Part shown: in pieces, positions 1 through 12,190 of the stretch | Layout: each line of letters begins with the position of its first letter | How positions within the stretch are numbered: position 1 is the stretch's first letter | Source of the DNA: Saccoglossus kowalevskii | Lineage: Eukaryota; Hemichordata; Enteropneusta; Harrimaniidae | Direction: 5' to 3' | DNA length: 35,043 nucleotides | Assembly (NCBI RefSeq): GCF_000003605.2 | Contig: NW_003128869.1 | Span: 208,009-243,051 of the forward strand | Translations under genes and position numbers: made by a program | Notes under the pieces: generated by a model | Seen by the model: the letters and a program-made list of their open reading frames with translations, nothing else | What the model was told of the DNA's origin: nothing | The model's database searches: none

Positions 1-105
1 TATCCATATCTGTAGCGATATAAATTAGTAGTTTACATATTCGTAGCGATATAATTTGTAATTTATCTATCCGTATCTGTAACGATATAATTTATACTTT
101 ACAAA
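1..105. repeat. degenerate short tandem repeat, cut by window edge
   Basis: Three diverged copies of a unit of about 31-36 bp are visible. The shared core GTAGCGATATAA (third copy GTAACGATATAA) begins at 12, 43 and 79. The array probably extends left of the window. No coding potential is seen in it. Confidence 0.6.
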
Positions 106-779
106 AAATCCTGGCCATACGTGTTGTGCGTCACTAGAACCAGAGTAATCAACAAAACTAACCCGGAACTATAAACGAAATAACAGTGAACCATTAGGGT
201 ATATATAATTAATTACAGTGGACCCCTCAGCTTATGTATAATTAATTATAGGTTCTAACCACTTAGCAACACTTCAATAACAATGAACAACTGCCTACAC
301 GAAACAATCGTGCCCCAGGCATAGTTAAAACATTTAACGATCTAGTGAGATCTAGAGAACCAAGGTCAGTTCAATTTAACCTCACACATCTTTAATTTTA
401 AAACTACGTCCATTCAATTAAATACGAATGGATGTTATAAGCACGGCATTCCACACGTAGGCACACGGTACTAATATATAGCTATGGTTAGAAATATACA
501 AATCAACTATTTGACATCAGTATACGTGTAGCACATCATAGCAGATTGTGCAGTATAATTGCTCACATAAAATCACTACACCACAGTCGCTGACATTTCT
601 ATCAAGTGGCTTATAAATCATCCCTTACTCTGATTACTGACAAATACAGTTTGATATATCTACATTGCAATATAATAAATACAGTTGAGTAAACACTGTA
701 CAAATAGAGTCACATTGGGATTTACCCGTGTGTAAATAGACCAGAATACTCGTATGCTAGTGTGAACGACTGCTGTGAA
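106..779. other. AT-rich non-coding stretch, nothing recognised
   Basis: No supported exon, RNA gene or clear repeat is seen on either strand. Stops are frequent in all frames. Confidence 0.5.
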
Positions 780-1260
780 TAACGTTATGACACTTACGAT
801 TTGTTCCCAATACGAGCGCGTATAAGACGTCCTTTCTCCTGAAGGCTAGATGGTGCTAGGCATCTCAGACGTGCCCGTATCCTTTTAACATTGGTTGTCG
901 TTCAGTAGCAGCTGATGAAACGCAATCTTCCAGTTGATGACTGAGGGCGCTTGATTGACAACAGTTGTTTTATTATTTAAAGCTTGTCGTCGTGCAGCGC
1001 GTGTTTGGATTCCATGTAAACGAAAGTATTTTACACGCGTTGTGTACGTCGCTATGAGTCCCATATCGAACAGGACGCGGCGTGACGACTGCCACCCTTT
1101 AATACTTCGGGTGGAACTGTTTTGTTTCGTATTACGTCTTACTAGATGTTCCACCCTCCTCGGTATCACAAAGGCGTTTGGGACGTGTGTTTTTTTAATC
1201 CAACATGTGCGCTATGTAAAGGTGCCGCTTCACACTCAGCATATTAAGAATTAAGCCGCT
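780..1260. other. CpG-rich block with a possible minus-strand exon end
   Basis: CpG density is well above the surroundings (for example about eight CpGs in 1021-1080). On the minus strand a strong donor consensus, GTAAGTG, reads leftwards from position 797, so an exon of a minus-strand transcript could end at 798. Open frames exist on both strands (minus 1169-885, plus 955-1254) and overlap each other. None begins with a convincing ATG or resembles a known family. This could be the CpG-rich 5' end of a gene lying mostly left of the window, or simply an unmethylated GC-rich patch. Confidence 0.25.
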
Positions 1261-2488
1261 TTATTTGTTTCGTCGTTTTGCATGTATATTTTATGTTTCC
1301 ATATAACAAAACATAGTTGGTGTTACAAAACACATTCTTCGATTATAACCAAGTGTCAAATTTTCAACAACGACAAAACAAACCACCGCAGGTCATTGTA
1401 TATTTAAACGTACTACATGGTAAACAGATGGACACATTATAATCACTTTAGAAGTTGACATAAATTAAGATAAATCACAGATATGCTATTGACATATTAA
1501 CGCATGAATAAATTGTATTAGGATTACCATTCCATTCCGCGCAACAATCTAAATATAGCACAACAGCAACCACGCACACTTTATATGGGCTTTATATTCA
1601 CGAATTGTTTATTTCAACTGAAGTTTTGTGGTCTGAAAACAGGATGGGATAGTTTGTATGTAATCGAGAAACAAATGCGTCTCTAAATGTGAAAACATAT
1701 ATAATACTGTTCGTTGGCCCTGCCCGGATAATCGTCCCGCTTTGTGAGCATGCGTATAAATCACGGACGGCCGACAGGTGGCCATAAATTCAGCATCAAT
1801 GAAAATTAGATTCTGAAGATTAAAATCTTTAAGAAAAAAATTGTAATTGATCTATAATGTGCCTAAATATTAGCATGCGTAAAAAAAATACAAGTTTATC
1901 GTTGATATTGTTTGTGGGCACATATCGTTACTCATACATATGACGTCATCACAAAATTAAAGTATTTAAATTCGTATATCTTGGATAACGACACTGATAA
2001 ATGACAGAAAATGCCTTAGTGAAACATTGTTTAAATATTGTAAAATTTTCTTAAAATTGTATAAAGTGATCAACACATATTCAATAAGTCAAATATTTAC
2101 ACGAAAATCATGTTCTTTTCATAAAAAACGACTTTAACATAAGGTATAGGAGTCTTACATTCCATAGTATTCGATATATTTTACAATATTATTCCAATAA
2201 AGAAAATTAAATAAATATAATATTTACATAAAATTTCCGTTCTTTTCATGACACACAATATTTGCATTTTGTAGCTTGAATCCTAAAACGTAAAATGCTC
2301 CTCGGTCAAAATTGTCCTTGTGAATCGGGAATACAATTATACAAATCACAGCGCCATCAACGTCATGGAACTTCCGAGAACGAACAAGTATTGCATCGTT
2401 GCTGGGTGCGGGCGCTGCAACCTTTGTTGAAGCAAGTACGTTTTCCCATGAGTTTATACTATTTCCCCGTTGTGCCGTTAGCGGCGAG
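1261..2488. other. non-coding; probable 3' UTR and downstream flank of the LDLa gene
   Basis: This lies directly downstream of the LDLa-gene stop on the minus strand. No unambiguous AATAAA is seen near the stop on that strand; a TATAAA variant reads about 40 nt past it. The rest is AT-rich with no recognised feature. Confidence 0.4.
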
Positions 2489-2778
2489 CTACGCGGTGCT
2501 AATCTGTACGGAATCGTCACTGACGTCATATGTAACACTGCCATCAAATGAATCATGTGACGGCATTGGACATGAGTGCGATACAAAACGATATCCATTC
2601 ACTGTGCCGTTTTTCATAGCGGGCGTGTTCGAGCTACGCGGTCTGCTTCCACGGTTGCCCCGGCAACAGCAACATATACAAAACACAAGTCCTATTAGGA
2701 CAACAACCACGCTGATGAGAAACATTACGGCGACAGCAACGCTTGTATTTCCAAATGCCGACACCGACCTTTCTGGCT
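2489..2778 (-). CDS. LDLa-domain type I membrane protein, coding exon 4 (transmembrane and tail, stop)
   Basis: Last coding exon of the four-exon gene; it encodes residues 114-209 of 209. The acceptor reads AAATTACAG|AG on the minus strand and the exon enters in phase 1. A short linker with an N-T-S sequon (N124) leads into a hydrophobic span at about 127-148 (VAVAVMFLISVVVVLIGLVF). A cysteine patch CICCCC (147-152) follows at the membrane face, then a basic stop-transfer segment RGNRGSRPR. This is the layout of a type I single-pass protein, and the cysteines are candidate palmitoylation sites. The 57-residue tail is Ser/Thr/Asp-rich and contains YRFV, which fits the YxxΦ sorting-motif pattern; the NPxY motif of LDL receptors is absent. 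The stop is TAG at 2491-2489. Ligand and partners cannot be inferred. Other frames run open across this exon on both strands but do not match the splice phase. Confidence 0.8.
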
Positions 2779-2982
2779 CTGTAATTTAATATGCACGTAC
2801 ATTAGATATTTCAAAACACCAACACCATTGATTGTCAAAGCTGTTATCATGATTTTTTTGTTTTTTGTTTTTTTTTAGGTACTAACAGATGGTTAAATCA
2901 TGGACTTTACTAAATAGTAGTCTGAGCCAGGTCTTAAAAACTGGCTAAATTTAATCCACTCTTAGCATTTCTTAGCCCGTGC

Positions 2983-3060
2983 TAAGCGTTCACACACCTT
3001 TTCTTAGCACGGGTTAAGGTATTCTCTAGTCCGTGCTAAGGAGCTGTACGTGAACGCTAA
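2983..3060. repeat. foldback (inverted) repeat in intron 3 of the LDLa gene
   Basis: Two roughly 30-bp arms, 2983-3012 and 3031-3060, are imperfect reverse complements around an 18-nt loop. Perfect sub-arms are AGCGTTCAC (2985-2993) against GTGAACGCT (3050-3058) and CTTAGCACGG (3003-3012) against CCGTGCTAAG (3031-3040). A second stem pairs CTTAGCCCGTGCTAAG (2971-2986) with CTTAGCACGGGTTAAG (3003-3018) with one mismatch. So three related copies of the CTTAGCACGG motif lie in alternating orientation. Most likely this is a MITE-type foldback element. No target-site duplication was identified. Confidence 0.6.
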
Positions 3061-3235
3061 AAATATCTTCTTAATCCGATAATTTCCTTTCGAGCTCGAT
3101 CTCGAATATTTTCCGTCTCAAATCATGGCATTTTTATTTGTCTAACAACGCTGAATTTAAATTTCAGATAGAATATCTGCTCCAAACCTTGTAGTGGGAA
3201 TATGAACACATTAGAATAAAACACCATATACTTGC

Positions 3236-3334
3236 CGTCGTCATGACAACCGTCGTAATACTCATCTCTACCATCCATGCAATCCTTCTCGCCATCACAT
3301 CGACGGAAAGCTGGCAATTCGCGTACACAACTGT
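3236..3334 (-). CDS. LDLa-domain type I membrane protein, coding exon 3 (shortened LDLa module)
   Basis: A 99-nt exon, phase 1 at both ends, encoding residues 81-113. The acceptor is excellent (ATTTTTTTTCAG|AC). It carries the C-terminal half of an LDLa module: RRCDGEKDCMDGRDEYYDGC, with the calcium-cage pattern CDGxxDCxDGxDE intact. Only four cysteines are present (83, 93, 99, 110); the first two of a normal six-cysteine module are missing. The donor side reads GACGACG|GCAAGT on the minus strand, which is the consensus of GC-AG introns and keeps phase 1. The nearby GT alternative (AA|GTATAT) would shift the frame and destroy the downstream transmembrane segment, so the GC donor is preferred. 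This is inference from phase, not transcript data. Confidence 0.75.
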
Positions 3335-3574
3335 CTGAAAAAAAATATCCAACCAAACTGCTAGTAACCAGTAGTCACGTGTCATGATAAAATGAGTGAT
3401 ATCTACATTCTAATAAAATTTTGAAAAACCAAAAATACGATACCATGACAACACATGGAGAACACATTTATACACGAGTTAATCTGACTAAGTCAGAGAA
3501 TTCAGCTGAAAAATCTCCTCTTTCAACGGAAGTATTCATTAGGCAGTATAGTATTAGTAAGTGGGTAAATCTAC

Positions 3575-3697
3575 CTCCGTAACACGTTTCAAATACTTCA
3601 TCAATTCCTTCATCGCAATGAGATTGTCCATCACATCGCAACGTCCAAATAAGGCAGATATCTTCACCATACACAGTACATGGAAAACATAGTTGAT
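3575..3697 (-). CDS. LDLa-domain type I membrane protein, coding exon 2 (LDLa module 1)
   Basis: A 123-nt exon (residues 40-80), phase 1 at both ends as is usual for LDLa modules. The acceptor is TATGTTTTCAG|AT and the donor ACGGAG|GTAGAT on the minus strand. It encodes one LDLa-like module with six cysteines at 43, 46, 54, 61, 67 and 78. The C-terminal half RCDGQSHCDEGIDE follows the family pattern CDGxxDCxDGSDE, except that the aspartate before cysteine 5 is histidine (H66). Spacing between the first two cysteines (CFPC) is unusually short. LDLa modules bind calcium and mediate extracellular ligand binding; the ligand here is unknown. The exon joins in frame to the signal-peptide exon at 19991-19874 (G|AT = Asp40). 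Confidence 0.8.
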
Positions 3698-4413
3698 CTG
3701 AAAACATATAAGCATATATTATCATGTTCGTTTGAGTTGAGTGAATGCAGCTTGTGTACAGCCTCAATGACATACCTTGAAAATCGCGATGATGTGTGAT
3801 CCTACCAATCACAGTAATGTATGCCGAGTATGTCTACTATATAACAAAAAGACCGGGGTAAAACCCATTTTGATCAAATCATATTCTGTCTTTTCCATTT
3901 CCTGTTACCTGCAACATACCTAGCTGCTCTTGCACGATAACGTTAATACGCCATCTAGCGTTCATAAACAACTTTAAACACATAGGGTTATCTTAGCGTA
4001 CTGCATTACGCGGTTTCGCCAAACAACGCCATCAACGATGAGTACTTTCATTTTTAGCATTTACTGTGTCACTATAGTGCCAGTTTGATAGAACGCAATC
4101 ACCAGAGAACATGTTGTTAGAATCAAACGAGTTACATAATGTAATCTAACTGTAAACATAAAATCAACCACAGTGAACAAATAGTGGAATAACCATATTT
4201 ACCGTATATTATTATATAATTGTATTGAGTCAGTGTGTATTCACGCAAGCATATGGCCATTTTTGTATTACGTTACGATCTTAAATGCTAAATCATTATT
4301 TACTTTCGGGTAATGCAATATTTGCATGAATTGTGTGTTTGTATGTGTGTGCGAAATTTGTGAATTTAAAACGAAAGACTATTGTAATCAGTGTGACGAT
4401 CGTATGCAGAGAT

Positions 4414-4455
<42 letters not shown>
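4414..4455. repeat. (ATC)14 microsatellite
   Basis: Fourteen uninterrupted ATC units. It generates spurious poly-His, poly-Ile and poly-Met open frames on the two strands, which are not genes. Confidence 0.95.
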
Positions 4456-5052
4456 TCATCAACATCGTCGTCTTTATGGCAAGGCCCCATCTCGAAGAAA
4501 GAAGTCATGCGTCCAACGGACATCTGATATTATCATATGAACAAGTGTGAAATTCGCGGTTTCTTACATTAGCTGCGTTACTTTTGGCCCTCGTGTTATA
4601 TTTACCAATTTATCAGTGTTGTTACTTTGTAATAACGATTAATTATATTTACAATGAGACTAATGTTCCGACCTTGGACTACGATATTTACTAAAAGCCA
4701 ACGCTAAATGTCAGTGAGATTGAGATGACGTCTTGTTTACTTTAGAACGACAATAGTCTCAATGTAGATCTTCTAGTTATGTGCTCATTCAAAATTGATC
4801 GTAAATTTTACATATTCCTGTTTACTTAGTGTTTTGTCACAAATCAATAAAAAACATTTAAAGTAATAATAGCTCTGATTTTTGAAAATTTTTTGTTCAA
4901 ATTTAAATTTTTCTGAAATATTGTTTTAACGCACAGTTGCCTGGGAACAAGACTAATTCCACATGAAAAGATGTAAAATCGGTCACGCGAACCGTAGAAC
5001 GTTGTGTTTTGCGACGCTAACTATTATGGGAAATGGCACATAAAAATCCTCC

Positions 5053-5166
5053 CAAGATGGCGACATATTTGACATTTCGTCCAGGGCCCCTGGTAAGTCT
5101 GAAAAACTGGATTTCAAAACATGGCGCACCTGAAGAGCCGGGCGCAACCTCACGACCATCTTTCCC
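5053..5166 (+). promoter_or_regulatory. YY1-like box with ATG and splice donor; possible cryptic first exon
   Basis: CAAGATGGCGAC at 5053-5064 matches the YY1 core (CAARATGGCGGC-like), and its ATG opens a frame beginning MATYLTFRPGPL. After twelve codons comes a good donor, CTG|GTAAGT, at 5093-5094. If not spliced, the frame runs on to TGA, giving about 38 residues. A second ATGGCG frame (MAHLKSR...) overlaps it. The patch is GC-rich compared with its flanks. It could be the 5' exon of a plus-strand transcript inside intron 1, a processed fragment, or chance. No downstream partner exon was found. Confidence 0.25.
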
Positions 5167-8100
5167 CGAGTGATTTAATGTATAACATCGGTATATAGCA
5201 CATATGCTATGCTATCAGTGTTCACATTTCGGCGATCATGGCCGTTACATTTTGAAACTTATCACACAGGATTTTTGTCATTAAAAATAAAAATCTGAAA
5301 GAAAAGACCGATAATTACAACTATTGCCGCTTTAAAATTTGCCAGTTTATCTATTTTGAGTTAATAATTCGACAAATCAAATCGTAAGATGTTTTACAGT
5401 AATGCCTACATCAAATCGACAAAAATAAAGAGTGCGCGCCACGAAGTACGCGGTCTGTGTACCACATCGCTGTGGAAGGCTGTATACATACCGCCAAATG
5501 GTGTCACTTTCTTGAAACAACGTTTTTGGAATTGGGTTCTTTTTGAGCAAGCCAAGCCAAAAAAATCGTCACTGTTAATTTAGGTAGGAAACGGATATTG
5601 TAGTGAAAGTCATGGTCATAGCATAGTTGTACCTATTTTCCGATTATGGTTGTATTTGAAGGGGTGGTCGTCTGTAGATGATGGCGGTATATTTCCCATA
5701 TTTCTCCTTATCAGTACCCGGGTCGCAGTCATATGATGCCTGTGTCCATTTTTTCGCTCGTCCACTTTTTCGTGGTCAGTTTCGTGATTTCTAGCTGATG
5801 CATTTGCACTGTTATAATGAAGTCGTAAGTGACTAATACCGAAAATAATGTGTGGTATTTCTCATGGCAACATTGATATTAACATCGAATAACCTCTCTT
5901 TCAAAAACTATGACAACAGACACAGAACATGCCATCTCCATTTCATAATCCTAATCCGATATGATGCTATCAAAATGTACAAAGCTTTGGACAGATGTAT
6001 CAATAACCGGCTGAGAGGATCTACCACCCCCGCAGTGATAGGCGAACACACTTACCATTCGATCATGCTAAGGTAATATTTAACCACGAGCTCTTTAATG
6101 AACAATGAATTACTTTCAGAGTTTGACTAACGGCGCCATTACTGTGATAAATGAGATATCAGGTACGCAACCAGGCATTCAATTTTGGTAATTTAGAAAA
6201 TTGAACCGTTATACATATAATGATGCACACTCCAGTCAATGAAAAGGAAATGTTATATATTTGGACAATAATGGACGACTCGTCAACTTGAACCTACAAT
6301 GGGTAAACGTATACTTTATGTACTACTTGCAATTTGGTTGTGTGTCCCTTTAATGCAATTGCATTATGGCGAATAATTTGAAATGATGGCACTATGGAAA
6401 ATTAATTGGTATTAGTATAATATATTATTATATCACATAGCCCTAGCATTCAATCACAATGACGCAATATATTTGCATATTGAGACTCCACGGTCAAAGA
6501 GGCTTCTGCGCTTGTGCAGACGTTACGATCGATCGAAATTGTTGATTCACCGTTGAGGTTTGTCGGCGTTTTCTCAGAGAATCACCTTTAATTTGTGAAT
6601 AGGTCGAGCAATTGTAACATAATCTGCTCAATATGGGATCTTGCATTACTTGGAACGAGTTAACTGGGAAATAATTATTGAACAGCACGATACTAGTATA
6701 TCGCTCGGTCGACCGTATTCGCGGCACCGTGTACATAACTATCGCTGATTACTTGAATTTCACATCACATGGCATTGCAAGATTTGTTGACGTTTAGTGC
6801 TTCTATTTATTTCAAGGTATATATATATATACGTTTTATATCGTACATACATATGAGTTTCATTAAATTGTTAATTTAACCGGAATTGTGTTGTCATATT
6901 GCATTTTATTTAGGCCCGAGTGGCCCCATTGCAGTGTACTGTTTCTGTCTGTGTGCGCGCGCCTCATGTATGAACACTCACCCGTAGCAAGCTGTTACCT
7001 ACAAAAATGTGACAGAAATGAAGAACATTCTGGAGGTTGTCATTGGAAACATGGGCAGGAGAGATCTTGCAATGAAGCCATTTACGAAATGTTAGACTTA
7101 CTCAGTATAATAATACAAACTACATCACAGTTGCTTCTGATGTATTTAAGATATACTTTCCTTGGTTTGCAATGTTTACATCCACTCTTATAGAACGGGT
7201 TAAGTGCGTCATTATGTCGAATTACATTAAGTTTTTAAAGCGTGGGAGTCGTCACCTACGCATGCATCAGGTGGCCATAGCGTGTCATTGTTTCCAAACA
7301 AGCGTCTACCCATGAGCCTTTGCATTCTTAACGTGTGTTGTTATCATCGCTTTGAACTCAATTTTCGCGCGTGCGCAGGTGACGACCCTCCCGCTTTAAG
7401 AGTCGGCAGTTAAATTTTCTTTTGAAAGTCAACAGATTAATATAAATCATGTTTAATACTTCCGGAAGGAAAAGTCGTTCAAGTGCTACGTCATTAATAC
7501 CTTATTCAACATATTACCGACAACGATCCCGGCCAATGAAGCTATTTGCATATTCATTTTACTTCACACACACAATACCCACTCAAACTAGAACGTCGTA
7601 TTTTTCTAAATGTAATTGTATCGGGCACTGAAGTGATGCATTCAGGAAATGCAGCCTGGGGTGGCATTCCATGGTCGATGAGATTGAGAATACCTTTTCC
7701 GCATCCGTAGGTCACGTAAATCCAACCAGATCTCCTACCAACCCTTTGATTGGGTTGTCAATTGGCGATATATTACACTCGGTTTAGTCAAGTATATCGC
7801 TTGATTATGAATATATCTTGATATTTACATGTATAACTAGCTAATAAAACTGTATCATGCCCATTACTCAGTATCCCCACGTGTCCTGTTAAATTTGATC
7901 ATTGTCCAACTCATCACGTCTGGTATAAATGTCTATCTATCATCACTGTGATTTGTGTTGTTATTGCCGTAAGGATGGCGCTGCATTTTCGCTCAACTGA
8001 AACGAAATAACACTTGATAAATGTATCAACACTTTATAATTCCATAAAAAACACCCATTGACCAATATAGCATTATACATTGCGACATCAAATATATTAA

Positions 8101-11100
8101 CGTACACAAACCAAAACTAATGACGGTTTTAATTGCTTTGAGAAAAGGGCTTGACGCTTTACGACTACGTTTTAATCACGCGCTTTCGAAGTATCGTGAA
8201 AAACTGTGTGCAGTGGAAAATTGTTAATTTTTAATTATTTGAATTTCCGATAAATGCGGGGTCCTTCGAGATATATCCTGCTTATCACATGTATCCGCTG
8301 TAATAGTAATTTACGATCGCGTATTCAAGAGCGTGCAATCTCATTTGCATACCGGATGACTGTTCTTGAATACTGTTTATTGATAGCTTACCCTCGTTCC
8401 GGAATATATTTATTTTTGGAGTAATCATTATATTAGAGTTTTTGGACGTAGTGTTAACATGCAAACTGTATTAGTATTTGGGTTATTTCATTTAATCCTA
8501 CTTAGGATCCGTAACACTAATTATAACCATGTTATTTCCTTCAGTGCCCCCTTAATTTTAATTGTATATGCGAACATATTAAGACGCTGATGTATTTTGA
8601 GATTGTCTGCTATAATGTCAAAAGTTCAATCTGGTAGCATTGACGAATCAGATTTATACCATTTAGTACGGAGATATCTAAAATTATTGATTTTTATTTT
8701 ATTGCGGCTCGCCGTTTATCTTCACGTGTTACGGATTAAAAATGGCGCCTTGCAAACGATTGAGTGCACGGCCAACATGTAATATATCCAGTATGTATCA
8801 CAGGTAATCGATCATCACTACATGGTTTGGTGATTCTAAACGAGTTGGACGTTTGATTGATTAAAAGTGATTTTAACACAAATTATCTATAAATATCGGA
8901 TTATTCATCATCTGTTATAAAAAAAAATATTATTATTCTGACTCGCCTCAGAATGACAGCCTCAGAATGAATGAAACAGTAATATTTTTTTTACAATGTG
9001 TCGTTTTTTGCATTTTCATTTATGGTGGATTCTGCCCGTATTAACGGGCAAGCAGTGCGTGTCTACGATGCCACAGTAATATGCGCTGATACGTCCAGCC
9101 ATGATTAGGTTAAAAGGCCGTATTTCCCATGTTTCAAATATAGAGGAAATTGACATTTACGTTTTTGATTTCAATCCACTTGAACACACACAGAACAATA
9201 TTACGATCGTGGTACAAAACACCGTTAAGGGATACATTTCCCGTGAACGACAACCGATTGTTTGTTTAAGTCTGAATAAACTGACAAATCATTGCGACAG
9301 CGTACTATTTAATGTAATCTAATAACCGCGTTAAATTTCGGTATATTTAGGTCATGGTTATTCTCTTGATACACGACCTGGTTCGTTTATAATTGAGCAT
9401 TTTTTTTAATATCAAATACTTTTTACGGGACAACAAATCTCAAATCTCTAATCAAATGGAACTAGTTACAATTAATAATACATATATGTCGATATTGCTG
9501 AAATAAATTAAATAGTGACACGTTTTGTAATATTAAAATGTTTCAGCGGAGTAGTAGATGATTGCATCTAACACATTAAGAACATTATTCCTGATTCGTA
9601 TACACGAAATCGTGATAGTATCTATGGTATGGAAATACTATAAAACCATCACTCACTATTTTAGGGAAATGCACTGGGTTTTACCTTTACGAGCTTGAAA
9701 GGAAAACAATGAGTTTTAATTCAATGGATGGATTTAATTCAGCGGATTGACGAAAATAGCAAAATGAAAATCCAGTGAATAATTATTGCTTTTACACAAA
9801 TCAAAGAGCACGTGTCAATTCCATGGAAGAAATAAAATTGGTCGACTATTTATCTTCTAACGGTGCATTGCTATCTAGGCATGCACATCAATTGAAAAAT
9901 GGCTTGTCCGGGGTCAACCCAGTCGACGAGAAGTTTTTAATCAAAAACATCATTAATCATATTCATGAGCAGTCGGTGTAAGCGCAACGTGTAATCCGAT
10001 TGCCAATTGTATTATCACCGACGTGATTTGGCTACTTTATCTCTGCACAAAAAATCGAACATATTCACACATTACAATTGGGTAATAAAGTAATATCCGA
10101 CAAATATGAATACTGTGCACTGACTACTCTCAACACACAGATTCATTTAACGTTCGCGTTGACTACAGTAATACGTCTCTCGTAGTTAATTTCATGAGCA
10201 ATTCGGTGATATTAGCAGTTGGACACGCTGCCTGTAATTTAATTATATTGCGCGACGTGACAATTCAATATGTCAGCCATGATATTTTTTTGCTAACCAT
10301 CTGAGGAAAGCAAAATAATCTCTTCTCAAATTGAGGTCACTAATGAAATGCGAGCTAATCCCAATTCTGATCTCAATGATGGCGCTAATGATTGAGGGTC
10401 ACGTGTGAGCATACTGCTGTTGACTCAGTTAAGTGCTTGGCTTACCTTAGATAATTACTGCCAGATTGTGTCCATAAATAGTTGCAGTCCGTGATTACTG
10501 CGTTTAACTAAACTTAATTTTCTGTCATTTGTCACAAAATAATTACAATCCCTGTTTCAGTAAAACCAGTTGATATTCTGGAATTAAAGAATATAAGACA
10601 GATTCATCACTGTCTTGAAAACCATTAGTAAGTTAGTGGCCTTATTTGAGTGCCGTGATTTCTTCAAGTGCGTTTTGCACTTTTCGATGATTTCAAGTGT
10701 CAATTATGTGTCTTTGAGTTGTAAATAGTCAAATATTGTACTTTAAACGGTTCGTTTCTGCCACATTTCTGAAATATACATTAAATTAGCATAAAAATTG
10801 CATTATTAATATTTACAACGTCTAACCATCACCGTTTGGCTCAGATTCCAGTTTAGTAATATATCGCTACAACAGTCGTTTAGATTTACTGAGTGATTGA
10901 ACAAGTGTTTCATTTCTTGAAGGAAATGTCCGTCGATACGATCTGGACATTGAGGCACAACTAAATGTAGAGCGGATATTGTATTAAATTATAATTTCTG
11001 TTTTAGTCACGACTTGTGTACCAGTTAATGAATATTTAGTTATAACAACACATGAATACTTATGAGCTGTTGTTCAATAATTCTTTTTTAAATTTAGATT

Positions 11101-11318
11101 TTTAAATTGTCACGAACGGTATTTATATCAATAAAGCATGAATGAATGAAAAACATGGCGGACAGAATCCAAGGCAGTCTCGTTTTTACTTATCAAACTA
11201 CGTGCAATCGCATAAATCTCGTCAGGAATAACGTTATATTCGGCGAGAGCAAAACAAATTGGATTCAAGGTAATTCAAGTTGAAATAACCAAATACTGTG
11301 TAGTTATTTCGTATAAGA

Positions 11319-11464
11319 TGTGTTATCCATTTGACATGCAATTAATCTATGTGTATTTAATCTGTTATGCGTACAGCGAATTACTCAGACCAATGCTATT
11401 AAGGTATGCACCACAAAAGCATCTAATTTCTACAAAACGTATCAAATGTATTCACTGGGAATTG
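11319..11464. repeat. 146-bp identical core of the duplication, copy A
   Basis: Base-for-base identical to 13545-13690 (constant offset 2226), whereas the flanking duplicated sequence is diverged. In copy A it is read by an open frame from ATG at 11318 (75 codons, hydrophobic N-terminal third). In copy B the ATG is TTG, and a one-base T insertion just after the block gives an immediate stop. A protein role is therefore doubtful; gene conversion or selection on a non-coding element is as likely. Confidence 0.75.
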
Positions 11465-11763
11465 AAAGAAACAAAAAAACTCACTGATCATCTCTGGCAA
11501 ACATTCGCGCTGACGAATTTTGCATATAATTTGCATACGATCTGACATGTATATTATTATTCACGAATTCACATTTTTACTTAACATTGCTACAATCGTT
11601 TTGAATGTAATAATCATGTAATTTCGTTTAGTAATAACAATTAGTAAGAGTTATCTGAATTAGTTAATGCACAATGTTCAATTATCTAATTAATATCATG
11701 ATGTAATTTGTTTCTGCAAACACTGAGGAATGTGCGGGTTTAGGTAAAATAATGCTTGATTCG

Positions 11764-11784
11764 TTGATTGATTGATTGATTGAT
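11764..11784. repeat. (TTGA)5 microsatellite
   Basis: Five tandem TTGA units plus one base, inside copy A of the duplication. Confidence 0.85.
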
Positions 11785-12190
11785 CAGAATATAGTTGCAT
11801 GATCTACATATCAACTGTTAAATACTTACATATCACCCTGCACATACAGTTTTCACAGATTAAATTATAGTGCCTTTTGGGGCCACGCGCATAATTATCT
11901 GATTCCCAAAGAGATAAATATTTCAGAAAACATATAAATGTCGTCTTCTCAAAACTATAAATGTTTATTGTACTGGGTTATCGTACATATACATTATATT
12001 GGCACACACTGCTATACACTACTTAATTTTATAACATTACGTTGCCTTTATTACTTTAACACTCCGGTCTTCATTGTCAATAATCTAGTTGGTTATCATT
12101 ACAATCATAATAATCGGTTTTCTTTTTTTGTTATCGTTTATCTGTTTTGAAAGAATGTCAGTTTTCAGGTAATTATCGATTGTTTCCCAC

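Noticed and set aside
885-1254. Overlapping 94- and 99-codon frames on opposite strands
   Set aside because: Both begin at non-ATG codons and match no family; open frames are expected in a CpG-rich patch with few stops.
2224-2598. 124-codon minus-strand frame overlapping the end of the LDLa gene's last exon
   Set aside because: It is one base out of register with the transmembrane frame, which has a clear stop at 2489. It could only be used by a frameshift or unseen splice; no signal for either is visible.
2295-2789. 164-codon plus-strand open frame, the longest in the window
   Set aside because: It is antisense to the transmembrane exon of the LDLa gene and exists because that exon is GC-richer. 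It has no start context, domain or splice signals of its own.
4296-4550. Poly-His, poly-Ile and poly-Met open frames
   Set aside because: These are translations of the (ATC)14 microsatellite.
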